A stretch of 19,725 nucleotides of DNA, taken from NCBI GenBank assembly GCA_050260275.1, contig JBLNBX010000135.1, forward strand, positions 1 to 19,725. The letters run 5' to 3'. Below, piece by piece: positions 9,159 to 16,402 of the stretch (within the stretch, counting starts at the first letter, position 1; the number at the start of each line of letters is the position of its first letter). The stretch is from DATMXS01 sp050260275. GTDB lineage: Bacteria; Acidobacteriota; Terriglobia; Bryobacterales; Bryobacteraceae. The notes beneath the pieces were generated by a model. That model saw nothing but the letters and a program-made list of their open reading frames with translations, ran no database searches and was not told the origin of the DNA. A program made the position numbers and the translations under genes.

Positions 9159-9677
9159 CTAGATGCTGCCTGTAGATGGTGGCTGCCGCAGCGATTCCGA
9201 AATCTTTCGCGCTTCTTCCAGGTGTTCGTCGAGGATGGGCGCGGTATTCGCAGCAAATTGCCGGAGATCCGGATCGTTCGCTGACTGCGCCGCCCGGGCG
9301 AACTCGCGGAGGTCGTTTTCGTGGTCGTTGACCATCAACATCATGTACGCCCGGTCAAATTGTGGTCCGCTGAGTGCGGATACCCTGTCCATCTCTTTCT
9401 TCTGCTCGGCGCTGACCTGCGTTGGGAGCGTAATACCCTTTGCCGAAGCGAGTTGCTTCAACGAATCGTTCACCTCCGTATGGTCCGCGATCATACGTTG
9501 CGCGAAGCTCACGACTTGTGGATCCTGGGCACGGTTCACGGCGATCTTGCCCATCTCGACCTCAAACAGCCCGCCCCTGGCAGCGTTTTCCATGAACTCC
9601 CTGTCGGACTGGGAAACGTTCTGGCCGAGCGCAAGCGCAGCGGCCGCTACTATTCCGAAAGCGATCGAACTCTTCAC
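9159..9677 (-). CDS. secreted DUF4142 domain protein
   Basis: This 172-aa protein starts at a GTG with AAGGAGG six bases upstream; the ORF runs further up but without a better start. A short signal peptide (KSSIAFGIVAAAALALG) is followed by a helical domain typical of DUF4142: DREFMENAARGGLFEVEMGKIA, then FAQRMIADHTEVNDSLKQLA, YMMLMVNDHENDLREF and LDEHLEEARKI. The regularly placed His and acidic residues recall a four-helix, ferritin-like bundle, but metal binding is inference. The family is common in periplasmic proteins of soil bacteria and has no settled function. The gene converges on the nitroreductase-like gene with 31 bases between stops. It appears to be a single-gene transcript; a CGTAG-N5-CTACG inverted repeat lies about 50 bases upstream of its start, at 9724-9738. 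Confidence 0.88.
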   Translation of the reverse strand: MKSSIAFGIVAAAALALGQNVSQSDREFMENAARGGLFEVEMGKIAVNRAQDPQVVSFAQRMIADHTEVNDSLKQLASAKGITLPTQVSAEQKKEMDRVSALSGPQFDRAYMMLMVNDHENDLREFARAAQSANDPDLRQFAANTAPILDEHLEEARKISESLRQPPSTGSI

Positions 9678-10006
9678 AGCAGTCCTCCTTGCAGGCACTG
9701 TGGGATGCAAAGCTTCCGGCTGCCGTAGCGCGACTACGCAGATGGCCCACCTCTCGCGTTGGAGAGTGCGGCTTGATTGCGGTCCCGCTGAGCGGCAGCA
9801 CCGGGATTCGAGGCGGCTCACATGAAGAAGACTACGCCCCTCTTCGTCGTCTGGAGTCTAGGGCCGGAGGATGACCATGTCAAGGTTGAGCGAATCCAGG
9901 CATCTGCAGTCTCAGCCCTGGTTCATCTGTGCCGTGGCCGGGCTGCGAGAAGGTCTGCGTGCCGCGCGCCTGCGCTGTGGCGCGCGCCGTAACCACCTCG
10001 GTGTCC
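9678..10006. other. 329-bp intergenic region with no supported gene
   Basis: This lies between the start of the DUF4142 gene and the end of the GT-C-like gene, both on the minus strand. It should hold the DUF4142 promoter and the end of the glycosyltransferase transcript. It contains a CGTAG-N5-CTACG repeat (9724-9738), a CTCTC/GAGAG hairpin (9751-9766) and the GC-rich hairpin listed separately. No clear -35/-10 pair was found. Plus-strand frames here run antisense into the glycosyltransferase and look spurious. Confidence 0.5.
9963..9986 (-). terminator. GC-rich hairpin downstream of the GT-C-like gene
   Basis: CGCGCGCC (9963-9970) and GGCGCGCG (9979-9986) form a perfect 8-bp stem with an 8-base loop, about 20 bases past the stop of the glycosyltransferase operon. 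There is no U-tract on either side, so it is a candidate transcript-end structure rather than a classic intrinsic terminator. Confidence 0.4.
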
Positions 10007-12124
10007 TCAAGGCGAATCAGGAGCCAGCACGCTGCGCAAAGGTGAGACGCCCTGCCGTTTCAATCGCAGCAATACGATACCGGCGTGCTCGCACTCAAGC
10101 TCGGTGTACTTCGCGACGAAGTCCGTCACGGTGGCGGGGTCAGGGGTCCAATCGCGAGGTATCACGAAGAAGCTGATGCCGAATCGCTGTGCGAGCGCGA
10201 GGAGTTCCTCCGCGTTGCGCGCCTGCTGCACCATCCGCTGATACCGGTAGTTGTGCCAGCCAACGCAATAGGCCCGTCCGTGGAAGCCCGCGATGTCGCA
10301 GTGAATGAAGAACATCGCCGGTTCGCCGGGATAGCGGTGGTTCAAATAGTTCGTTATCTCGCGGACGGGCGTCCTGCGTTTGTACTCTTCCATCTGGGCC
10401 TTATCGAAGTGGTTCAGCAGCAGCTCGGGATGCATCCAGCCGGATGAAGGGAGGAGGTACAGGTTGCCCGCGACCCCCGCGAGCAGCGCCGCCCACGCTA
10501 CGGCCCTAAGCCGTCGGCTGTTCCGCTGCATCCAGTCGAAACCCGCCGTTCCAATGATGACCAGCATCGGAAGTGCAGGGTAGATATATCGCAGGTAGGA
10601 AACCGAGCCCAGGGTGAGAGCGCACCCAACGATGACGGTGGCAAGCGCCAGCAGCGGTAGAGATGTCGCGCCCGTGGCGAACGCGGCCGGCGCCAGCGCA
10701 AGCAGAATGAGAGCGTGGAGCCCGAGCGCGCCATCGCGGCTCTCCAGGTACTTGTGTGACTGGAACACCATCTCATAGGGCATAGCGGGGCTGAGCGGTG
10801 TTAACCACCGGCGGTCTACCAACCGGACGCGGCTCTCAAACCAAGGCGACTTGAACACATCGTTGAAGAACGGAAACACCGGATTGCCAGTGGTATGCCA
10901 GGCAAAAACGTAGGGCGGAGCGCCAAACAGGGCGAACACGCCCACTGCGATCATCGCCATGCGGAGCCGGCCGCCGGCTGGTTTCGACTTGAGCAGTGTG
11001 TAGGCGGCAAACGCCGCCAGCGGGACAACGAATGCCAGGCTGCCGTACTTTGACGCCATGGCGCCGCCGAGCAGCATCGCCGCAAGATAGAGCCAGCGGC
11101 CCTGCGCGGTCCTCTGAAACAACGCGACGGACCAGAATGCGCCCGCGATCAGCGCGGCCCACACATTCTCCGACATCAGCGAGCCCGTCTCCAACTGAAC
11201 CAGCGGGATGGCAGCAAAGAGGGCCACAGCGAGGAGCGCCGTCGCGGGTTTTGTGAAGCGCCTCGTGATGCTGTAGACAATGGCCGCGATCACGCAGAGA
11301 AAAGCGAAGTTGAGCAGGCGGGCGGCGTATTCTCCGCCTAGCATGTAGACAGCCGTGTAGCACCAGTCCGCGCCCAGCGGCATGACTGCCCATACGATGT
11401 GCCGGTAATCGAAATGCCAGTAGTGATGGAAGCTAACCCAGGCTGGAATCATCAGGTGCACGGCCAGGCCGTCCGCTCCCTGTTCGGGTTTGAGCGAGAC
11501 CAGAAGATGACACAGAAGCGGCAACGCTGCGACGGCGACCATCGCCGCCCGCCGCCTGCCGGAGAGATGGAGAGGGCTGATAAGGGCGAGCACCTCCTTG
11601 CAGCACGCAGCGGTCACGCCAGGCCGGAGAGCCATGGGCAGTCCGAAAGCGGCGGCGTACACAGCGGCATAGTTGACTGGAAAGCGCACCGCAATCCAGA
11701 TCAGGAGCATCCACGCCGCCACGCCCGCCAGCAGGCGCAACGGCGCAGGAGCCGGCGCGCGCGCCTCACCTCGCGACAGCAACAGAGTCCCGGCCACGAG
11801 AGCCGAGAACAGAAACCATCCAACAGCCAGGATCGCAAGCGGCCCGGCTACGATTGCGGCATAGATAAGAAGCAGAGCCGCGCTCGCGGGCCAGAACCAG
11901 CGCGGCGCCAATGCGATCCATGCCGCCGACCAGACGGCATAGCAAAGGATCAGCACCCTCAACTGGGCAATGCCGGTGCTGCTCCAGAGGTCCTGCTTCA
12001 GCAGGCCGCTCGAGTAAGTCCCCCAAACCGTGAGAGCTAGCGCGCCGACAAACAGCGCCCAGACGACGTACAGCGAAGCGCGCGGGGAGAGCCTGCGGAT
12101 TTGAGCTGCTTCCGCTGCGCCCAT
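10007..12124 (-). CDS. large multi-spanning membrane glycosyltransferase, GT-C fold (GtrC/ArnT/PMT-like)
   Basis: This 705-aa protein has about a dozen hydrophobic segments spread over residues 20-540, followed by a soluble C-terminal part (about 550-705). This is the build of GT-C enzymes, which take sugars from polyprenyl-phosphate donors and add them to glycans, lipids or proteins on the outer face of the inner membrane. No motif fixes the acceptor or sugar. The first start choice is the ATG at 12124, which shares one base with the TGA of the upstream gene (TGATG). A GTG one codon earlier at 12127 is possible. AAGG lies about 8 bases before the ATG. Tight coupling to the GT2-GtrA gene, which would provide the lipid-linked donor, is the best clue to function. 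The end of the operon is marked by a GC-rich hairpin. Confidence 0.85.
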   Translation of the reverse strand: MGAAEAAQIRRLSPRASLYVVWALFVGALALTVWGTYSSGLLKQDLWSSTGIAQLRVLILCYAVWSAAWIALAPRWFWPASAALLLIYAAIVAGPLAILAVGWFLFSALVAGTLLLSRGEARAPAPAPLRLLAGVAAWMLLIWIAVRFPVNYAAVYAAAFGLPMALRPGVTAACCKEVLALISPLHLSGRRRAAMVAVAALPLLCHLLVSLKPEQGADGLAVHLMIPAWVSFHHYWHFDYRHIVWAVMPLGADWCYTAVYMLGGEYAARLLNFAFLCVIAAIVYSITRRFTKPATALLAVALFAAIPLVQLETGSLMSENVWAALIAGAFWSVALFQRTAQGRWLYLAAMLLGGAMASKYGSLAFVVPLAAFAAYTLLKSKPAGGRLRMAMIAVGVFALFGAPPYVFAWHTTGNPVFPFFNDVFKSPWFESRVRLVDRRWLTPLSPAMPYEMVFQSHKYLESRDGALGLHALILLALAPAAFATGATSLPLLALATVIVGCALTLGSVSYLRYIYPALPMLVIIGTAGFDWMQRNSRRLRAVAWAALLAGVAGNLYLLPSSGWMHPELLLNHFDKAQMEEYKRRTPVREITNYLNHRYPGEPAMFFIHCDIAGFHGRAYCVGWHNYRYQRMVQQARNAEELLALAQRFGISFFVIPRDWTPDPATVTDFVAKYTELECEHAGIVLLRLKRQGVSPLRSVLAPDSP

Positions 12125-13200
12125 CACGAAGCCTTTCCGGCGGCGGTGATCGTGGCTTCCGGAGCGTTGTTTTGTCGAGCGCTGCTGAAGATCCAGTCGC
12201 GCTGAACCAGAAAACCTGCGAGGAAAAGAAGTCCCTCGGCGAGGGGCTTGGCGATGAGGAGCGTCACGTGACCGCCTCCGGCGAGGGCGCGGATGATCGC
12301 ATAGGACACGAGCCCCTGGATCGCGACCGTAGCCACATACTTGGGCAGAAGGACGCGGTGACTCTGGCGCGAGGAGAACACCGCGCCGCGAACCGCCGTG
12401 TACTGGAACACCATCGCAACGCAGCGCGCCGCAGCCTGAGATCCGGCGAGAGTGCCGAGGCTCGTGTAAGCGATGTAGAAAACGACGTTATCCAGTATTG
12501 CGGTCAGCACCGATATCGCGGCGAAGCGCAGCAGGACGACGTAGGCCCTTACGGAATCAAGCAGCGGGTTGAAGTGCGAGGAGGGATTGCCCGGTTCGTA
12601 GATCGTGCGGATGCGCTCCTCGGCGATGCGCCACCCCCGGTGCTTTGCGGCGATCAACATGTCGAGTTCGAACTCGTAGCCTCGCGACTTGAACGCCAGC
12701 AGGTGCGGCAGCAGCCGGCGCGGGAGGCCGCGCAGGCCTGTCTGTGTATCGAGCAGCCTCTCTCCAATGAGGTAGCGGAAAGCGAGCCGGGTTACTGCGT
12801 TTCCGAGCCTGCTCCTGAGCGGCACGGCGCCCTCGAAGAGCCGTGCGCCGAGTACCAGCGCGTCAGGTTCGCGTGCAAGGCGCGAGGCGACCCTCAGGAT
12901 GTCGGCGGGGTGGTGCTGGCCATCGGCGTCTGCGGTTACGATCCCGCCCAGGCCGGGCAACTCGCAAAGTACATGGTTGATTCCGGTTCGCAGCGCAGCG
13001 CCCTTGCCCAGGTTGATCGCATGGCGCAGCAGATGGACGCGCGGCACTTTCCGGACTGCCTCGAAAACTGGCGCGTACGCCGGACCGCTGCCGTCGTCCA
13101 CTACGACGATCGCTTCCACATCAGAGGCGGCGAGCGCAGACACTATGCGGATGAGAGCTTCTCCGGGACGGTAGGCGGGGATCAGGACTCCCACTCTCAT
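12124..13200 (-). CDS. GT2 polyprenol-phosphate glycosyltransferase fused to GtrA-like membrane domain
   Basis: This 358-aa protein starts as a family 2 glycosyltransferase of the dolichyl/polyprenyl-phosphate mannose synthase type: VGVLIPAYRP (3-12), VVDDGSG (33-39), INLGKGAALRTG, and the metal-binding ADADGQHH (D91-A-D93), followed by DTQTGLRGLPRRLL and YEFELDMLIAA. From about residue 224 to 342 it has four hydrophobic stretches (beginning LRFAAISVLTAILDNVVFY and ending with GFLVQRDWIF), which match the GtrA-like family that is thought to flip the sugar-lipid. It would thus both make and move a polyprenyl-phosphate sugar. The frame also allows a GTG at 13209; the ATG at 13200 is preferred because AAAGG lies about 8 bases upstream. 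The following gene, a GT-C-like transferase, overlaps its stop. Confidence 0.92.
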   Translation of the reverse strand: MRVGVLIPAYRPGEALIRIVSALAASDVEAIVVVDDGSGPAYAPVFEAVRKVPRVHLLRHAINLGKGAALRTGINHVLCELPGLGGIVTADADGQHHPADILRVASRLAREPDALVLGARLFEGAVPLRSRLGNAVTRLAFRYLIGERLLDTQTGLRGLPRRLLPHLLAFKSRGYEFELDMLIAAKHRGWRIAEERIRTIYEPGNPSSHFNPLLDSVRAYVVLLRFAAISVLTAILDNVVFYIAYTSLGTLAGSQAAARCVAMVFQYTAVRGAVFSSRQSHRVLLPKYVATVAIQGLVSYAIIRALAGGGHVTLLIAKPLAEGLLFLAGFLVQRDWIFSSARQNNAPEATITAAGKAS

Positions 13201-13612
13201 CTGCAGCACCTTTTGACGCGCAAACCGATTGTGTCAGGAAAAGAGAACAACTGTGCCGGGCGGCGCAACACTGATTGTATATCGCATTGGCAAAACGGAA
13301 CCCCAACGCACATCGTGGCTCCGGGCACGCCCGGGTGAATACGTCGATTCGAGACAGGTGACAGTGCGCCTGCAGCTGCGATACTTCGAATCACGGCGGC
13401 TCCGAAATCGCCTCCGTTCCAGACCGCAGCCTTCCGGAGCAGCCGGTTACCCGGATCGGGTGGATCTCTGCCACACTATACGGTGCCGGTTTCCCCGCCG
13501 GGAGGAGGCCGGTTTCGGAATCGGGAGGAGTTTACGGAACAGCGCCTTGCCGGCCAGGGCATCCACCCTGGCGTTGACGGGAGCGCAGAGCAGCTTACTG
13601 AGGAGGATACCA
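13201..13612. promoter_or_regulatory. 412-bp divergent intergenic region
   Basis: This separates the minus-strand glycosyltransferase operon from the plus-strand FG-GAP gene and must carry both promoters. On the minus strand, TATACAAT (complement of 13274-13281) could be a -10, but no good -35 sits at the right distance. On the plus strand, TTGACG at 13574 lacks a matching -10. A CCGGGC-AC-GCCCGG hairpin lies at 13321-13334. Degenerate 23-bp repeats at 13442-13530 are listed separately. No coding region is supported here, although the downstream frame happens to be open through most of it. Confidence 0.45.
13442..13530 (+). repeat. three degenerate copies of a 23-24 bp repeat upstream of the FG-GAP gene
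   Basis: Two copies are exactly adjacent, at 13485-13507 and 13508-13530. Each begins GCCGGTTTC and ends GGGAGGAG, with six variable bases between; 18 of 23 positions agree. A weaker third copy lies at 13442-13465 (GCCGGTTAC, then ATCGGGTGG). They sit 80-170 bases before the start codon of the FG-GAP gene. They could be binding sites for a regulator or a simple local duplication. The GGAGGAG ends look like ribosome-binding sites, but no start codon follows at a useful distance. Confidence 0.55.
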
Positions 13613-15535
13613 GTGCCCCACAAACGCTGTATTGTAACGGCAGTTGCATTGGCGCTTGCGTTGCTTGCGCCTGTATCTGCGCAAGAGCTGACCTTCATCC
13701 CCGATATGACTTTCAAGGGTTCCAGCTTGGAGGGCTGGCATATCGTCGGCGACGCCGTTTGGCAGGCCAAGGGTGGCGAATTGATCGGAACGGCCAAGCC
13801 CGGAACGGCAGGCGGATGGCTTGTATTGGACAAGTCGTACCAGGATATCCAGGTCCACGCGTCATTCCGGTGCTCGGGCGACTGCCGCACCGGGATTCTG
13901 GTTCGCATGGAGAAGATGCCGGACGGTTTTCGGGGTGTCTTCGCCTCGCTCAACAAGGACGACCTGGGCGTCTACAACGTGACGCTCGATGCCCGGGGCA
14001 AAGAAATCAAGCGCGAGGATCTCAGGCGAGCTGGCGGGATTGTTCGCGTCGCGCCGCGGCCGGACCCAAACCAGGCACGCCGCGCCGGCCCAGGTCCCAG
14101 CGGCTTTCGCCGGCCCGCGCCACCCACCAACTTGCCTCTCCAGCCCCCCTCGACGGAGTTAAGACCGGGCGAATGGAACATAGCGGAAATCCTGATGGAC
14201 GCCAACATCGTCCGGGTCTCCGTGAATGGCGGGTATGGCCCGTCGGGCGTCACCAGCGATGACGGCAATGAGTTCGGGCCTATCGCGCTGTTCGTCGGCG
14301 GCGCGGGCGAGGTGCGGTTCAAAGACCTCGGGTACAAGGATCTTGCCATCAAGACCACGCCGATCGAGCAGACGGGCGAGCGATTCAGAGCGCAGCGCAT
14401 CAGCGACCACTACTACGCGTGGTCTGCATCGTCGGCCGACTTCAATCGCGACGGCATTTTGGACGTCGTCTCCGGCCCCTATATCTACTTCGGCCCGGAC
14501 TACACAAAACGCCGCGAGATCTTCTATGCCAACGCGTTCAGCCCCACCAAGGAGTTCAGCAATTGCGGGGGCGAGTTCGCGTTCGATTTCAACCAGGACG
14601 GCTGGCCGGACGTCCTGATAGCGCCTCCGAGGGGCATGCTGTACTTGAACCCCAAGGGCGAGTCGCGGCGCTGGGAAGCGTTCCAGGTCCTCGATACCAT
14701 GAACGGCGAAGTAACGGAACTGAAGGACATCGACGGTGACGGCAGGCCCGAACTGATCTTCTGTAACAACAACATCGTGAACTACGCGAAATATGACCCG
14801 GCGAACCCCGGCAAGCCGTGGGCCGTGCACCCCGTTTCAGAGCCCGGTTACGGCAGTTTCCATGGAATAGGAACAGGCGACATCAACGGGGACGGACGCA
14901 TAGACATCGTGAGCGCGTGGGGATGGTGGGAGCAACCGCCGGCGGGCCAGGAAAAATGGATCTACCATCCGGTGGGCTTCTGCTACTACGGGCGCGGCGG
15001 CGCGAGCATGGGCGTCTACGACGTTAACGGAGATGGCCTTAACGATGTAGTCACCATCCTGGATGCGCACCGTTTCGGGATGGCGTGGTTCGAGCAGAAA
15101 CGCGATGCTAACGGCGCAATTTCGTTCGTGCGCCACATGATCAGCGGCGATTTCTCCGCGAAGAATCCCGGCGGCGTGACGTTCTCACAGCCGCATGGCT
15201 CCACTTTCGCGGATGTTGACGGAGACGGCATCACCGACTTCATCGTCGGCAAGCGGTACTTCTCGCACCTCGACACGTTCCTCGATCCCGACCCGCACGG
15301 TCCCGCTGTTCTGTATGTGTATCGCACAGTGCGCAACCCGAAAGCGCCCGGCGGGGCGGAGTTCGTTCCGGAACTGGTTCACAACAGATCGGGAGCCGGT
15401 TCGGACGTGCACGCCCGGGACCTCAACAATGATGGCGCGATGGACATAGTCACCTCGACCGACCGCGGGACGTTCATATTCTGGGGCAAGCCCCGGACCG
15501 GCGGCGCGAGGGCGGCGTCGCGCGCGCGGAACTAG
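13613..15535 (+). CDS. secreted DUF1080-like / FG-GAP (VCBS) repeat protein
   Basis: This 640-aa protein starts at a GTG with AGGAGG six bases upstream (13601-13606); the longer open frame upstream has no signal peptide at its head. A Sec signal peptide ends at about VSA-QE (residue 23). Residues 30-250 resemble the 3-keto-disaccharide hydrolase/DUF1080 jelly-roll domain (FKGSSLEGWHIVGDAVW, GGELIGTA, then TGILVRMEK), broken by a Pro-rich insert. From about 276 to 613 follow seven calcium-loop repeats of the type DxNxDGxxD: DFNRDGILD, DFNQDGWPD, DIDGDGRPE, DINGDGRID, DVNGDGLND, DVDGDGITD and DLNNDGAMD. Together these form a beta-propeller of the FG-GAP kind found on cell-surface and secreted proteins. 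A carbohydrate-binding or -cleaving role is inference. It faces away from the glycosyltransferase operon and is probably transcribed alone. Confidence 0.9.
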   Translation: MPHKRCIVTAVALALALLAPVSAQELTFIPDMTFKGSSLEGWHIVGDAVWQAKGGELIGTAKPGTAGGWLVLDKSYQDIQVHASFRCSGDCRTGILVRMEKMPDGFRGVFASLNKDDLGVYNVTLDARGKEIKREDLRRAGGIVRVAPRPDPNQARRAGPGPSGFRRPAPPTNLPLQPPSTELRPGEWNIAEILMDANIVRVSVNGGYGPSGVTSDDGNEFGPIALFVGGAGEVRFKDLGYKDLAIKTTPIEQTGERFRAQRISDHYYAWSASSADFNRDGILDVVSGPYIYFGPDYTKRREIFYANAFSPTKEFSNCGGEFAFDFNQDGWPDVLIAPPRGMLYLNPKGESRRWEAFQVLDTMNGEVTELKDIDGDGRPELIFCNNNIVNYAKYDPANPGKPWAVHPVSEPGYGSFHGIGTGDINGDGRIDIVSAWGWWEQPPAGQEKWIYHPVGFCYYGRGGASMGVYDVNGDGLNDVVTILDAHRFGMAWFEQKRDANGAISFVRHMISGDFSAKNPGGVTFSQPHGSTFADVDGDGITDFIVGKRYFSHLDTFLDPDPHGPAVLYVYRTVRNPKAPGGAEFVPELVHNRSGAGSDVHARDLNNDGAMDIVTSTDRGTFIFWGKPRTGGARAASRARN

Positions 15536-15568
15536 CTGCTCGACAGAGCCGCCGCCGGCCTGCATGAA

Positions 15569-15629
15569 CGCGCGCCGGCTCAGCCGAGGCTGTGCGCGCA
15601 TTTGACCGGCGCGCGAGCGCGGGGCTGAG
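15569..15629 (+). other. GC-rich structured region with pseudoknot-like pairing after the FG-GAP gene
   Basis: CGCGCGCCGG (15569-15578) pairs with CCGGCGCGCG (15606-15615). The next seven bases, CTCAGCC (15579-15585), pair with GGCTGAG (15623-15629). The two pairings interleave, as in an H-type pseudoknot. A competing small hairpin, CAGCC-GA-GGCTG, lies at 15581-15592. High GC content makes chance pairing possible. Confidence 0.35.
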
Positions 15630-15671
15630 TCTTGGCCGGCGGGTGCTCGCCCGGAGTCCAATCGTTAACGC

Positions 15672-15702
15672 GGCGGGACGGAGAAATTCTCTCCGTTCCG
15701 CC
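15672..15702 (+). terminator. strong hairpin downstream of the FG-GAP gene
   Basis: GGCGGGACGGAGA (15672-15684) and TCTCCGTTCCGCC (15690-15702) form a 13-bp stem with one G-U pair and a 5-base loop. It lies about 135 bases after the FG-GAP stop and before the IS200 element. No T-run follows, so it may be a terminator of the non-canonical kind or a transcript-stabilising end. Confidence 0.5.
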
Positions 15703-15783
15703 ACGGCTATCCATCAAGCCCGTTCTGCCATTGGGGCGCGGTTACCTTCGTCACACGCGGCGGCTAGCCCAGCATGGGAGGCC

Positions 15784-15800
15784 CCCCGGCTCTGCCGGGG
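15784..15800 (+). repeat. IS200 left-end hairpin
   Basis: CCCCGGC (15784-15790), loop TCT, GCCGGGG (15794-15800): a perfect 7-bp stem. It is nearly the same sequence as the right-end hairpin, as expected for the structures bound by the Y1 transposase. It may also stop transcription entering the element from the FG-GAP gene side. Confidence 0.8.
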
Positions 15801-15830
15801 AGGCAGCCGAGGTTTGACATTTGCAGCAGT

Positions 15831-15891
15831 CCATCGTGAAAAACTCCGATACGTGAGCCGCCAAGCACACGAAAAGGAGTCTTCACGATGG
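15831..15891 (+). promoter_or_regulatory. mRNA hairpin that hides the tnpA ribosome-binding site and start codon
   Basis: The left arm at 15831-15847 (CCATCGTGAAAAACTCC) is complementary to the right arm at 15876-15891 (GGAGTCTTCACGATGG) apart from a small central mismatch or bulge. The right arm contains the GGAG of the ribosome-binding site and the ATG at 15888. The loop is 28 bases. This matches the translation-blocking stem known from Salmonella IS200. A TTGACA at 15814-15819 could be the tnpA -35; only a poor -10 (TGAAAA, 15837-15842) follows. A transcript starting from that promoter would begin near 15850 and lack the left arm, while read-through from outside would carry the full hairpin. 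Confidence 0.8.
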
Positions 15892-16319
15892 ACGAGTACG
15901 AGAGTTTAAGTCATACCAAGTGGGAGTGCAAATATCACGTGGTGTTCATCCCGAAGTGCCGCCGGCGGACGCTGTACGCGGCACTGCGGCAGCACCTTGG
16001 GGAGGTCTTTCGTCGGCTGGCGCATCAGAAGGAGAGCCGGATCGAGGAAGGGCATCTGATGAGCGATCACGTGCACATGCTGATCGCGATACCGCCGAAG
16101 TACGCAGTGTCGCAAGTGGTCGGGTACATCAAGGGTAAGAGCGCAATTCACCTGGCGCGGGTGTACGCAGAGCGGAAGCGCAATTTTGTGGGGCAGCACT
16201 TTTGGGCCCGGGGGTACTTCGTCTCAACGCTGGGTCGAGACGAAGCGGTGATTCGGAACTACATCCGGAATCAAGAACAAGAGGACGAGCGATTGGACCA
16301 GCTCAAGCTGGACCTCTGA
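15888..16319 (+). CDS. tnpA: IS200-type Y1 transposase
   Basis: This 143-aa protein is a complete HUH-superfamily TnpA. It opens with the typical YESLSHTKWECKYHVVFIPKCRR, has the metal-binding HVH (H61, H63) in SDHVHMLI, the conserved GYIKGKSA, FWARGYFVST, and the nucleophilic tyrosine Y125 in VIRNYIRNQ with Q129 four residues on. It cuts and joins single-stranded DNA at the element ends as a dimer. Length is standard for the family. The ATG is preceded by AAGGAG eight bases upstream, but that site is masked by a hairpin in the mRNA. The charged C-terminus (EDERLDQLKLDL) is also typical. No frameshift or missing catalytic residue was seen. Confidence 0.96.
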   Translation: MDEYESLSHTKWECKYHVVFIPKCRRRTLYAALRQHLGEVFRRLAHQKESRIEEGHLMSDHVHMLIAIPPKYAVSQVVGYIKGKSAIHLARVYAERKRNFVGQHFWARGYFVSTLGRDEAVIRNYIRNQEQEDERLDQLKLDL

Positions 16320-16321
16320 GC

Positions 16322-16390
16322 GGCCACCGTTAGGTGGCCAAAACCCATCGGGGCCGCGACAGCGACCCCGTATAGCCGCTTTGAGCGGCT
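16322..16390 (+). other. cluster of three hairpins between tnpA and the IS right end
   Basis: Three stems follow one another after the tnpA stop. GGCCACC-GTTA-GGTGGCC (16322-16339) is perfect and followed by AAAA. CGGGG/CCCCG with an inner CGC/GCG (16349-16370) has one internal mismatch. AGCCGCT-TTG-AGCGGCT (16374-16390) is perfect. The first may end the tnpA transcript. Together with the right-end hairpin they make the 3' part of this element almost continuously foldable. Confidence 0.7.
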
Positions 16391-16402
16391 CACACTCGAA
16401 AG

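Noticed and set aside
9871..10176. Plus-strand ORF of 101 codons preceded by GGAGG
   Set aside because: Its second half is antisense to the glycosyltransferase end, its composition is Arg-rich like a shadow frame, and no family is recognisable.
12172..13338. Long plus-strand ORF of 388 codons opposite the GT2-GtrA gene
   Set aside because: It is the antisense shadow of a gene with clear GT2 motifs; its composition is typical of shadow frames in high-GC DNA.
13229..13612. 128-codon N-terminal extension of the FG-GAP protein
   Set aside because: A signal peptide begins right at the GTG at 13613, which has AGGAGG at ideal spacing, so the extension would place the signal sequence inside the protein.
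15592..15909. Plus-strand ORF between the FG-GAP gene and tnpA
   Set aside because: It crosses a strong hairpin and the IS left end, has no ribosome-binding site and no recognisable sequence.
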